Notes under the pieces: model-generated
Seen by the model: the letters and a program-made list of their open reading frames with translations, nothing else
Database searches by the model: none
What the model was told of the DNA's origin: nothing
In this document: positions 8,198-16,004 of the stretch, one piece after another
Layout of the letters: each line of letters starts with the position of its first letter
Numbering within the stretch: position 1 is the first letter of the stretch
Made by a program: the position numbers and the translations under genes
DNA from: Rhizosphaericola mali
Lineage (GTDB): Bacteria; Bacteroidota; Bacteroidia; Chitinophagales; Chitinophagaceae
Direction of reading: 5' to 3'
Length of the DNA: 64,000 nt
Assembly: GCF_004337365.2 (NCBI RefSeq)
Contig: NZ_CP044016.1
Coordinates: 310,001 to 374,000, forward strand

Positions 8198-8393
8198 AGC
8201 CAACATTTCATTGACGCAATGGCGGGTTTGGTGCTAATGCTCAACTTTTGTACTACTATTCCGCCGAATGTGTTTCACATTCGCTTTTTTCAATTATTTT
8301 AGCTTTGTGAAAACACATCGGCTCACTGTCGTGCAAATTTGAACTATCGTGCAAATGTGTCCGCCACTATCGCCAATGAGTTTTCCATTACCT
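8198..8393 (+). repeat. attC element 9, type B, with altered crossover base
   Basis: R'' AGCCAAC (8198-8204) matches the start GTTGGCT (6866-6872). R' reads ATTACCT (8387-8393) instead of GTT: the G just before the recombination point has become A. All other array 1 elements keep GTT. Confidence 0.83.
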
Positions 8394-8399
8394 GTAATT

Positions 8400-8816
8400 A
8401 TGAAAGAAAATCCTACATTACTAGTTTTCAAAGATAAAATTTTTACAGTAGGTAAAGACACATTCATTGATTGTAGTGCTACAAATGGAAATGCTGTTAT
8501 TTTTGAAGATAATGAAGAAACTGGATATTTCTATGCGGTTGACCAAAATAACGAATTGAATATTTTAGACGCACTCCACATTTATAATGTATCGGATGTC
8601 GTTGATAAAAATAAACCTTCCAATATTAAAATTATTTGGACTGATAATTTTACTAAAGCAATTTTATCAATCAACAACTATTATCATGCAATTTTTGACT
8701 TTAAAGAACATGCAGGATATTGTAGGAATGCATTTCCAAATTCAAAAAGCAATTGGACTCGAGTTAAAGACAGACTTTTAACTGATGAATTAATCATGGA
8801 ACTTCTAAAAAGATAG
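8400..8816 (+). CDS. DUF2251 family protein, cassette 10
   Basis: 138 residues from the ATG at 8400; an ATG at 8349 in the same frame lies inside the attC element and is rejected. Family marks are V-I-F-E-D-N-E-E-T-G-Y-F-Y-A-V, I-L-D-A-L-H-I-Y-N-V, and A-I-F-D-F-K-E-H-A-G-Y-C-R-N-A-F-P. Function is unknown; members are small soluble proteins. About 100 non-coding bases separate its stop from R''. Confidence 0.8.
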   Translation: MKENPTLLVFKDKIFTVGKDTFIDCSATNGNAVIFEDNEETGYFYAVDQNNELNILDALHIYNVSDVVDKNKPSNIKIIWTDNFTKAILSINNYYHAIFDFKEHAGYCRNAFPNSKSNWTRVKDRLLTDELIMELLKR

Positions 8817-8924
8817 ATTTACACTAAACAAAAAACACTTGACCAAAATAGTATCGAATGACACAAAAAATCAAATCATTGAGAATAATTTATAATAACA
8901 AACAAAATTTTGAAAAATAACTAC

Positions 8925-9062
8925 AGGTAACATTGGCTTGATGTTTTTGACGGGCGAAAGAATATTGGCTCAACTTGTGTAACTATATTGAACTTTTGTA
9001 CTAAATTTGAACTGAACAATTACTATTTCCGTCACAAAAACGTCAAGCCGAGGACGTTGCAT
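8925..9062 (+). repeat. attC element 10, type A
   Basis: R'' AGGTAAC (8925-8931) matches the cassette start ATTACCT (8387-8393) except at the mutated first base, which shows that the change was G to A there. R' GTTGCAT is at 9056-9062. Confidence 0.83.
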
Positions 9063-9085
9063 GCAATTATATTTGATACTGTGTT

Positions 9086-9841
9086 ATGACAAATGACTCA
9101 AGAGAAAAAGCAATAGAAGAATTAAAACTCGTTAATGACAACATTGAAAAATTTGGTTGCCATTTAACATTAATCGAGGCTGACAATTATATGCCAGCAT
9201 TTGTCTATTCTATCGGACTTTTTAAAAAGTTTGGACACCCCGAAATCATATGTTTTGGGCTAAATATTGATGTTATGGCAAGTATAATTAACCATGCTTG
9301 CGACTTAATAAAAAATGGAGAGACACTTAAAATAGGCAAATCTTATAGAGGTTTTTTAGAAAGTTTTCCAATTCAATTTATTCTTGTAGATAAGGCGTAC
9401 TATCAAAATTATGTGGGTTATGCAGGTCTGTTTTATAATGAAACATTTGACTTTCCTTTGTTGCAACTTATTTGGACTGATAAACAAAATAATTTTCCTT
9501 GGGAAGAAGACTTTAATCCTAATTGGAAATTCAAACAACCGTTACTTGATAGAAACACGGACTTCAAATTTTATGAAGATAGAAATTTGGCAGTCTTCAC
9601 AACTAAGCAAACTCTTAATGGTGCTCCAATTTTGTATGTTTATCATAGTGAAGACGGAAATTGGCAATTTCATACAAGTTTAGAACCAAACATAGACGAT
9701 TCTATGGTTGTAGCTTTGGAAGAAATAACTAAACTTGACCCAACTATAAATGAAATTTATTATTTGGAGTTCGGCTGGAGGGCATGGCGTGACAACGAAA
9801 AAAGTGAATGGCAAATTGAGGAGCATTCCGATGAAGAATAA
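9086..9841 (+). CDS. DUF4262 family protein, cassette 11
   Basis: 251 residues. The first half has the DUF4262 pattern: N-I-E-K-F-G-C-H-L-T-L-I, F-V-Y-S-I-G-L-F-K-K-F-G-H-P-E-I-I-C-F-G-L. The second half (F-T-T-K-Q-T-L-N-G-A-P-I-L-Y-V-Y-H) is an extra domain that looks like the DUF2185/immunity type of small protein, with lower confidence. Cytoplasmic, function unknown. Confidence 0.78.
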   Translation: MTNDSREKAIEELKLVNDNIEKFGCHLTLIEADNYMPAFVYSIGLFKKFGHPEIICFGLNIDVMASIINHACDLIKNGETLKIGKSYRGFLESFPIQFILVDKAYYQNYVGYAGLFYNETFDFPLLQLIWTDKQNNFPWEEDFNPNWKFKQPLLDRNTDFKFYEDRNLAVFTTKQTLNGAPILYVYHSEDGNWQFHTSLEPNIDDSMVVALEEITKLDPTINEIYYLEFGWRAWRDNEKSEWQIEEHSDEE

Positions 9842-9845
9842 CTGC

Positions 9846-10042
9846 ATGCAACAGTTCATTGGCGCAATGGCGGGTTTGGTACTAATCCTCAACATTTGTA
9901 CTATTATTCCGCCGAATGTGTTTCACATTCGCTTTTTTCAATTAATTTAGCTGCTGTGAAAACACATCGGCTCACTGTCGTGCAAATTTGAACTTTCAGT
10001 CCAAATTTTTCCGCCACTTCGCCAATGAGTTTTCCGTTAGCT
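9846..10042 (+). repeat. attC element 11, type B
   Basis: R'' ATGCAAC (9846-9852) matches the start GTTGCAT (9056-9062). R' GTTAGCT is at 10036-10042. Confidence 0.85.
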
Positions 10043-10070
10043 GTAAGTCTATCAAAAATTCCGTAGTAAA

Positions 10071-11132
10071 TTGAGAAAAATATATCGATACAGACCAATG
10101 TCTGAATTTCTATTCAAAGAATTATTTTATCAAGAAATCTATTTTGCTTCTTATAATGAATTAAATGATCCATTAGATATCACCGCAAGAATTGATTTTT
10201 CAACGAAAAAAATAAACGATATTAATTATCTTATTTACTTTTTCGGAAAATCACAGTTTTTATTTGATGATTCAGAATATAGTAATCAGAAATTAGTTCA
10301 ATTTTTTAATAACAATACTAAATTTCAATTATTAGTAAATGAAGTTTTTAATCAGATTAAGAAATCAAATAAGAATAATTTATGGATTAATGATATTATA
10401 TCTATTATTAAACATTCAATAATAGAAGCAAAAATTGATTTTGAATTTAAATCTGATGCTTTTGAGCAAAAGCTACAAAAATTAACAAAAAAAATTTTAC
10501 AAAATAGTCATATTGCTTGTTTTTCTGAAAACAATACTAATTTTTTAATGTGGTCACATTATGCAAGTAAACATAGTGGAATTTGTATGGAATTTAATTT
10601 AGGAGAGTCGAATCTCTTTCCATTCGAATATAATGGAAAGAGGAAAATAACTGATGGAAAAATTGAAGATAGATTTTCTAAGGGAATTATTGAATCTACA
10701 ATTTTTAGAGAAGATTTGAAGAAAGTAATTTATCAAGAAGAACCTCCATATATTAATTTCTATGATTTTCAATCTGTCTTTGAAAATGAATATGATTGTG
10801 ATTTAATTGGATTATCAAAATCCTGGACACATAAGTTTGCATTAGAATTAGAATGGACTTTTTCCACAAAAACTACAAATTGGGAATATGAAAATGAATT
10901 TAGGGTAATTTCAATCAATTTCGATGAATCAAAACTTCCTGAAAAAAGGATTAGACATTTTCCAATAGAAATTTTATCTGGAATTTATTTTGGATTAAAT
11001 ACTCCAGAAAATATTAAAACGAGAATCTTTGAAATAATCAGTTATAAGAATTCAGAAACTCTTTTTTATGAATCAAAACTAAACGGTAGTGTAATTGAAT
11101 TTTCAGAATGGGAAGAAAAAGATAAATATTAG
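10071..11132 (+). CDS. DUF2971 domain protein, cassette 12
   Basis: 353 residues. I keep the TTG start at 10071 because it restores the K-I-Y-R-Y-R-P opening typical of DUF2971; the next ATG (10098) would cut this motif. Other marks are L-N-D-P-L-D, then I-A-C-F-S-E-N-N-T-N-F-L-M-W-S-H-Y-A near 145-165, and W-E-Y-E-N-E-F-R-V-I. DUF2971 proteins are common in defence and mobile islands; no activity is established. Confidence 0.85.
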   Translation: MRKIYRYRPMSEFLFKELFYQEIYFASYNELNDPLDITARIDFSTKKINDINYLIYFFGKSQFLFDDSEYSNQKLVQFFNNNTKFQLLVNEVFNQIKKSNKNNLWINDIISIIKHSIIEAKIDFEFKSDAFEQKLQKLTKKILQNSHIACFSENNTNFLMWSHYASKHSGICMEFNLGESNLFPFEYNGKRKITDGKIEDRFSKGIIESTIFREDLKKVIYQEEPPYINFYDFQSVFENEYDCDLIGLSKSWTHKFALELEWTFSTKTTNWEYENEFRVISINFDESKLPEKRIRHFPIEILSGIYFGLNTPENIKTRIFEIISYKNSETLFYESKLNGSVIEFSEWEEKDKY

Positions 11133-11138
11133 ACCTAC

Positions 11139-11275
11139 AGCGAACATTGGCTTGGTGTTTTTGACGGGCAAAGGAATATCGGCTCAACATAAGTAATTCT
11201 ATTTGACTTTTGTACTATATTTGAACAGATGAATCACTATTTCCGTCACAAAACATCAAGCCGAGGGCGTTAGCG
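11139..11275 (+). repeat. attC element 12, type A
   Basis: R'' AGCGAAC (11139-11145) matches the start GTTAGCT (10036-10042) with one mismatch; agreement continues beyond the 7-mer. R' GTTAGCG is at 11269-11275. Confidence 0.8.
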
Positions 11276-11366
11276 GTAATTTTAGCGAACGAAAAGCAAT
11301 AAAAGAATTTATCGACTTATTCTTAAATTAAACTTATCGAAAACTTATTGACTATAAAATTAAAAA

Positions 11367-11768
11367 ATGCCATTTACGTTAAACGAAAAATATATTATTG
11401 AAACCGAAACAGAACTTGGTATTCTTTTTCCAAAGAGTTTCAAAGCTAAAATGATTGAAGAAAATGGAGGCGAATTAATAACCGAAGATGACGACTGGCA
11501 ACTATTCCCTTTTTTTGATAAAACCGATAAGAAAAGAATAAGTAGAACATGTAATAATATTGCTTTAGAAACTAAACAAGCGAAGAAATGGAACAATTTC
11601 CCAAATAATGGAATTGCAATTGCAAGAAACGGAAGTGGAGACTATTTAATATTATTACCGATAAAAGAAAATAGTAAAATTCTAAGTGAAGAAGTTTACA
11701 CATGGTTTCACGAAACTGGGCAAACTGAAAAAGTCGCAGATGATATAAGCCATTTAATCCATAATTAA
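11367..11768 (+). CDS. SMI1/KNR4 (SUKH) family protein, cassette 13
   Basis: 133 residues of a single SMI1/KNR4 domain: I-I-E-T-E-T-E-L-G-I-L-F-P-K-S-F-K, then E-N-G-G-E, W-Q-L-F-P-F-F-D, and I-A-I-A-R-N-G-S-G-D-Y-L-I-L. This superfamily holds many immunity proteins against contact-dependent and other polymorphic toxins. No toxin is next to it here, so a stand-alone immunity role is inference. Confidence 0.85.
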   Translation: MPFTLNEKYIIETETELGILFPKSFKAKMIEENGGELITEDDDWQLFPFFDKTDKKRISRTCNNIALETKQAKKWNNFPNNGIAIARNGSGDYLILLPIKENSKILSEEVYTWFHETGQTEKVADDISHLIHN

Positions 11769-11776
11769 TAAACTAC

Positions 11777-11914
11777 CGCTAACATGGGATTGATATTTGT
11801 GATGGGCGAAAGAATATCGACTCAACTTGAGTAACTTTATTGAACTTTTGTACTAAATTTGAAATGAACAATTACTATTTCCATCACAAAACATCAACCC
11901 CGAGAACGTTGCCC
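11777..11914 (+). repeat. attC element 13, type A
   Basis: R'' CGCTAAC (11777-11783) matches the start GTTAGCG (11269-11275). R' GTTGCCC is at 11908-11914. Confidence 0.85.
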
Positions 11915-11936
11915 TCAAGCCTGTTATTTATATTCT

Positions 11937-12539
11937 ATGTGCATACAAAGATCAAAATATATTAGTATTTATATTCTATTAATACTATGTTCTTGTTGTA
12001 ACACAAAAAGTCAAGAGAAGGATTAAATTATTGACATTCCACCCTTTTCAGACATTTCAAACGAAAAGATTAATTATGTCTTTTCTGAACTAAAAAAAGT
12101 ATATCCACTGGTAAACGTAAAGAGTAAGATACCCATCCCAAAGTCTGCGTTTTATTCATTACGAAATAGATTTCGAGCCGATTCATTAATAGCAATACTA
12201 GATAGACAAACTGCACCAAATCATATTACTCTTGGCTTAACAAGTTTTGATATAAGTACGACTAAAAATTCAATAAAAGATTGGGGCGTTATGGGTTTAG
12301 GATTTGAACCAGGAAAAGCATGCATCGCTTCAGACTTTCGTCTATCTTCAAACGAAAAATTAATGCAACTTTTTAAAGTTTCCATTCATGAACTTGGACA
12401 CACACAAGGTTTGAAGCATTGTAAAGTAAAATCATGTTTTATGCGTGATGCAGAAGGTCGAAATCCTACAAACGAAGAAATCGAATTTTGTAAAACTTGT
12501 AAGCATACTTTAATATCTAAAGGTTGGCGATTTAAATAG
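11937..12539 (+). pseudogene. Archaemetzincin-like zinc protease with in-frame stop, cassette 14
   Basis: The frame from ATG 11937 encodes a lipoprotein signal (L-I-L-C-S-C-C-N) and then a TAA at 12024-12026. The same frame continues to 12539 as an archaemetzincin (M54) protein with the full HExxHxxGxxHCx4CxM zinc motif (H-E-L-G-H-T-Q-G-L-K-H-C, then C-F-M) and the family's later C-K-T-C. A single nonsense change therefore separates the export signal from the catalytic domain. An ATG at 12291 could still give an 82-residue fragment with the zinc site. Either a recent pseudogene or a base error. Confidence 0.75.
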
Positions 12540-12552
12540 AAATAAGGCCAGC

Positions 12553-12689
12553 GGGCAACATTGGTTTGACTATTTGTGACGGGCGAAAGAATATCGGCTC
12601 AACTGAATATTTTTATTGAACTTTTGTACTAAATTTGAACTGATAATCACTATTTTCGTCACAAACCGTCAAGCCCGAGGACGTTGGCT
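12553..12689 (+). repeat. attC element 14, type A
   Basis: R'' GGGCAAC (12553-12559) matches the start GTTGCCC (11908-11914). R' GTTGGCT is at 12683-12689. Confidence 0.85.
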
Positions 12690-12719
12690 GCTATATAGCT
12701 AGACATTACAAAATTGACA

Positions 12720-13313
12720 ATGAAAAAATATTTTAATTTTCTACCAATTCTAATTGTATTCATTGCAAGTTGCAAAGGACAAACAAAAACTGAAAAGAAA
12801 ACAGTTCATAATAAAGATTTTGAATGGACTATTAATATTCCAGCTGGTTTTGACACGGTTAGTGTGGAAAAATGGGCTAAAATACAAAATCGTGGAGCAG
12901 AAGCAATTGAAAAAACATACGATGGAAAAGTTGAGAATAATGCAAAGACAATTTTTGTTTTTCAAAATGATCAATTCAACTACTTCGAATCAAACTACCA
13001 GTTATTTGATTCGACAAAAGATGGTAATTATCTCGAAAGTTTTCGAGAAGTTAATAATGTAATATATGGGACATTTGAAGCTCAAATGAAAAGTGCAAAA
13101 CTCGACTCTTCATCGTCGACACAAACTATAGATGGACTTGTTTTTCAGAAATTTAAAGTTCTTATAACTTTCCCAAATAAGATGGTTATGAATTGGCAAA
13201 TGTTTGGTCGCCTTTTTGGCAAGAAAGAATTTACCGTAAATATTATGACTGTTGACAGACAAAAAGAAAAAGAATTACTTGACTGTTGGTTAAACTCAAA
13301 ATTTGAAAAATAA
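12720..13313 (+). CDS. Lipoprotein of unknown function, cassette 15
   Basis: 197 residues from the ATG at 12720 (an in-frame TTG lies 6 bases upstream). The N-terminus is a lipoprotein signal with the lipobox F-I-A-S-C just before K-G-Q. The mature part is a small mixed alpha/beta domain resembling the generic proteins that bear names such as 'DUF-type hypothetical lipoprotein'. I do not recognise a family. Confidence 0.72.
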   Translation: MKKYFNFLPILIVFIASCKGQTKTEKKTVHNKDFEWTINIPAGFDTVSVEKWAKIQNRGAEAIEKTYDGKVENNAKTIFVFQNDQFNYFESNYQLFDSTKDGNYLESFREVNNVIYGTFEAQMKSAKLDSSSSTQTIDGLVFQKFKVLITFPNKMVMNWQMFGRLFGKKEFTVNIMTVDRQKEKELLDCWLNSKFEK

Positions 13314-13322
13314 AAATACAGC

Positions 13323-13459
13323 AGCCAACATAGGTTTGACGTTTTTGACGGGCGAATGAATATCGGCTCAACTTAATATCTATATTGGACTTTTGTACTA
13401 AATTTGAACTGAATCAACACTATTTCCGTCACAAAAACGTCAAACCGAGGACGTTATGT
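13323..13459 (+). repeat. attC element 15, type A
   Basis: R'' AGCCAAC (13323-13329) matches the start GTTGGCT (12683-12689). R' GTTATGT is at 13453-13459. Confidence 0.85.
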
Positions 13460-13476
13460 GCAATTAAAATTTAACT

Positions 13477-13755
13477 GTGGACAAATCAGAAATTCGAAGA
13501 AAATACGATAGTGATTTTTCAGAATTAAGGAAAATTATTAATTCTTGGAGCTTAATTCCTGGAAGCCCTAATGACGAATTTGATTCTCTAAATAATAAAA
13601 TTCTGAGCCAACTTAACAAAAATCAAGATTTTGAAAAAATTGATCGAATTATCCAAAGCGAATTAATTGTTCACTACGGATTATTCGACAATGAGTTCGA
13701 TTCTAAAAATTTGACTGAAGAAATAAAAAATTGGTGGAATTTTAAACCAAAATAG
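13477..13755 (+). CDS. Small hypothetical protein, cassette 16
   Basis: 92 residues with a GTG start (M-D-K-S-E-I-R-R-K-Y-D). Charged and helical, with no membrane segment. It is the only frame that fills the cassette. The 129 bases between its stop and R'' are AT-rich with nothing recognisable. Family unknown. Confidence 0.6.
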   Translation: MDKSEIRRKYDSDFSELRKIINSWSLIPGSPNDEFDSLNNKILSQLNKNQDFEKIDRIIQSELIVHYGLFDNEFDSKNLTEEIKNWWNFKPK

Positions 13756-13884
13756 AATAGAAAAAGTAGCATTTCAAGTATTAGAAAAAATAAAAAAATT
13801 AACACGTTTATATTTTTGAAATAATGAATTGATTCAATTTCACAGATAATAAAAAATAAAAATATATAATAAATGATAAACTGC

Positions 13885-14021
13885 ACATAACATTGGCTTG
13901 ACGTTTTTGACGGGCGAAAGAATATTGGCTCAACTAAGTAACTATATTAGACTTTTGTACTAAATTTGAACTAAATCAACACTATTTCCATCACAAAAAC
14001 GTCAAGCCGCGTTCGTTAGCG
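13885..14021 (+). repeat. attC element 16, type A
   Basis: R'' ACATAAC (13885-13891) matches the start GTTATGT (13453-13459). R' GTTAGCG is at 14015-14021. Confidence 0.85.
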
Positions 14022-14126
14022 GTAATCTGAAAAATGGCTAGCCGACAATGTTGCTAGAACATTCAAAACATTTCATTATTAAAAACTACTAACTGAAGAA
14101 CTATAATATTTCGCAAACAATAAAAA

Positions 14127-14552
14127 ATGACAGAGATTGACTTTAACGAAATGGACCGAAATTTTACGGAGATAGAAAATAGGATGAATAAACGCGAAGA
14201 AGACGGATTAAAAAATGTATTAAAACATTTTGATCGAATCCACGATAAACTTTTTTCTATTAATACAATGTTCATTGCTGGATTTTTTACTTTAATCAAA
14301 TTAAGTAATAATATATCGACAATAACTATACTTATACCAGTATTAAATATGATATATTTAATATGGATTGAATACCGAATGATGGAAAAAAGTAGATTTG
14401 AAGCTGATGTAAAAAACAAAACTCCAAGTGAAATTAATAAATGGGGAAAAAGCATTAGACTTAATAATTGGCTATCACTCTTTTCAATAACTCTTACATT
14501 AATTGTAGCTGGATATTTTATCTATTTTCTATATGTGAGTGATAAAATATAA
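14127..14552 (+). CDS. Small protein with two membrane helices, cassette 17
   Basis: 141 residues: a charged helical N-terminus, two closely spaced hydrophobic segments near 47-78, and a third near the C-terminus (L-F-S-I-T-L-T-L-I-V-A-G-Y-F-I-Y-F). Inner-membrane protein of unknown function. The region between the crossover and ATG is 110 bases, longer than in most cassettes. Confidence 0.68.
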   Translation: MTEIDFNEMDRNFTEIENRMNKREEDGLKNVLKHFDRIHDKLFSINTMFIAGFFTLIKLSNNISTITILIPVLNMIYLIWIEYRMMEKSRFEADVKNKTPSEINKWGKSIRLNNWLSLFSITLTLIVAGYFIYFLYVSDKI

Positions 14553-14560
14553 ACGACTAC

Positions 14561-14697
14561 CGCTAACATGTGTTTGACGATTTGTGACGGGCGAAAGAAT
14601 ATCGGCTCAACTAATTATCATTATTAAACTTTTGTACTAAATTTGAACAGATAATCACTATTTTCGTCACAAACCGTCAAGCCCGAGATCGTTATGT
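14561..14697 (+). repeat. attC element 17, type A
   Basis: R'' CGCTAAC (14561-14567) matches the start GTTAGCG (14015-14021). R' GTTATGT is at 14691-14697. Confidence 0.85.
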
Positions 14698-14721
14698 GCT
14701 ATTGGTATAAAATTTTAAGAT

Positions 14722-15237
14722 TTGAAGAACGTCGATTATAAAGAGAACATTAATTGTATAAGAGAAACTAGTAATGGGCTATACCGAATTATATTGGATT
14801 TCGCAACTATCAATATATTACCTTTTTTAATTCAAGATGATTACAAATTTGTTTGGGTTCATAATCATACAACAGGCAAAGGATTCGATTGGGAAGAATT
14901 TAATTTACCTATCGTAAATAATTCAACACATTTGAAAATCCTAGCAAAATCACTGAATTTTGATTTTATTATGGAAACAAGTGCGTTCAAAGACATAATG
15001 AAGGATTTAACGGGAGGAATTGAACTTATTCAGATGAACAAAATTCCACCATATTATCTAAATTTGGATATTATAAAGGGAAAACAAAGATTTAATATAT
15101 TACAAAACAATTGTGACTTTCTATTTGAAGTTGATATTCCTTCTGCGACAGATTATGGAACTCTAATTAGTCCAAACAAAGATTATTTAGAATCATTACT
15201 TAATAACCAAAAGATTGATTGGAGTAACTTACCATAA
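14722..15237 (+). CDS. Hypothetical protein, cassette 18
   Basis: 171 residues from a TTG start at 14722 (M-K-N-V-D-Y-K), 31 bases after the crossover; no better ATG exists near. Soluble, no signal peptide. Family not recognised. Confidence 0.65.
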   Translation: MKNVDYKENINCIRETSNGLYRIILDFATINILPFLIQDDYKFVWVHNHTTGKGFDWEEFNLPIVNNSTHLKILAKSLNFDFIMETSAFKDIMKDLTGGIELIQMNKIPPYYLNLDIIKGKQRFNILQNNCDFLFEVDIPSATDYGTLISPNKDYLESLLNNQKIDWSNLP

Positions 15238-15244
15238 CAACAGC

Positions 15245-15382
15245 ACATAACATGGGATTGATATTTGTGACGGGCGAAAGAATATCATCTCAACTTAAGT
15301 AACTATATTGAACTTTTATACTAAATTTGAACTGAAGCAACAATATTTGCGTCACAAAACATCAACCCCGAGAACGTTATCT
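15245..15382 (+). repeat. attC element 18, type A
   Basis: R'' ACATAAC (15245-15251) matches the start GTTATGT (14691-14697). R' GTTATCT is at 15376-15382. Confidence 0.85.
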
Positions 15383-15408
15383 GCAACCATATAGATACAT
15401 GATGCTAA

Positions 15409-15822
15409 ATGAAAATTGAAAAAAACTTTAAAATATTATTCCAAACTTCAGATTTTTTATTAGGCAATATTTACGAGAATGTGTTTCTAATAAAAACGCA
15501 AAGCAATGAAGAATTCTATATTGGAAATTTTTATGGAGAGCCTAGCTTTGGAATAATTGATGAAGTGTACAAAAAATGTATTGTAGGTGGAGAAAAAATA
15601 ATCAATTATGATATATTTTCTACAATAAAATCAGAATTTGAATTAGATAATTTTGCATACGACTTCAAATATATTAACGAAGCTGAATACGAAATATTGA
15701 CTGATCCTTGGAATGAAAAATCAGCAATATGGAGATTCCATTTGGTATCAGAAACATTATTTAAAGTTTCAAATTTTACTAAATACCAAAATAAAGAATA
15801 TGTCGAACGTATTAAATGGTAG
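15409..15822 (+). CDS. Hypothetical protein, cassette 19
   Basis: 137 residues, soluble, beta-rich by appearance, ending F-T-K-Y-Q-N-K-E-Y-V-E-R-I-K-W. No family recognised and no signal peptide. Confidence 0.65.
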   Translation: MKIEKNFKILFQTSDFLLGNIYENVFLIKTQSNEEFYIGNFYGEPSFGIIDEVYKKCIVGGEKIINYDIFSTIKSEFELDNFAYDFKYINEAEYEILTDPWNEKSAIWRFHLVSETLFKVSNFTKYQNKEYVERIKW

Positions 15823-15838
15823 AATTAATAATGGCGGC

Positions 15839-15975
15839 AGATAACATTAGTTTGACGATTTGTGACGGGCGAAAGAATATCGGCTCAACTCGATATCATT
15901 ATTGAACTTTTGTACTAAATTTGAATTGAATCAACACTATTTCCGTCACAAAACGTCAAGCCGAAGACGTTACAG
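15839..15975 (+). repeat. attC element 19, type A
   Basis: R'' AGATAAC (15839-15845) matches the start GTTATCT (15376-15382). R' GTTACAG is at 15969-15975. Confidence 0.85.
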
Positions 15976-16004
15976 GCAATGCTAAACAAACTGACTAACA
16001 AAAG

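Noticed and set aside
8349-8399. Earlier ATG for the DUF2251 gene
   Set aside because: It lies inside attC element 9, before the cassette boundary; the ATG at 8400 is the first in the cassette and fits the family start.
9680-10098. Several short frames across attC element 11 on both strands
   Set aside because: They overlap the DUF4262 gene and the element and show no coding features of their own.
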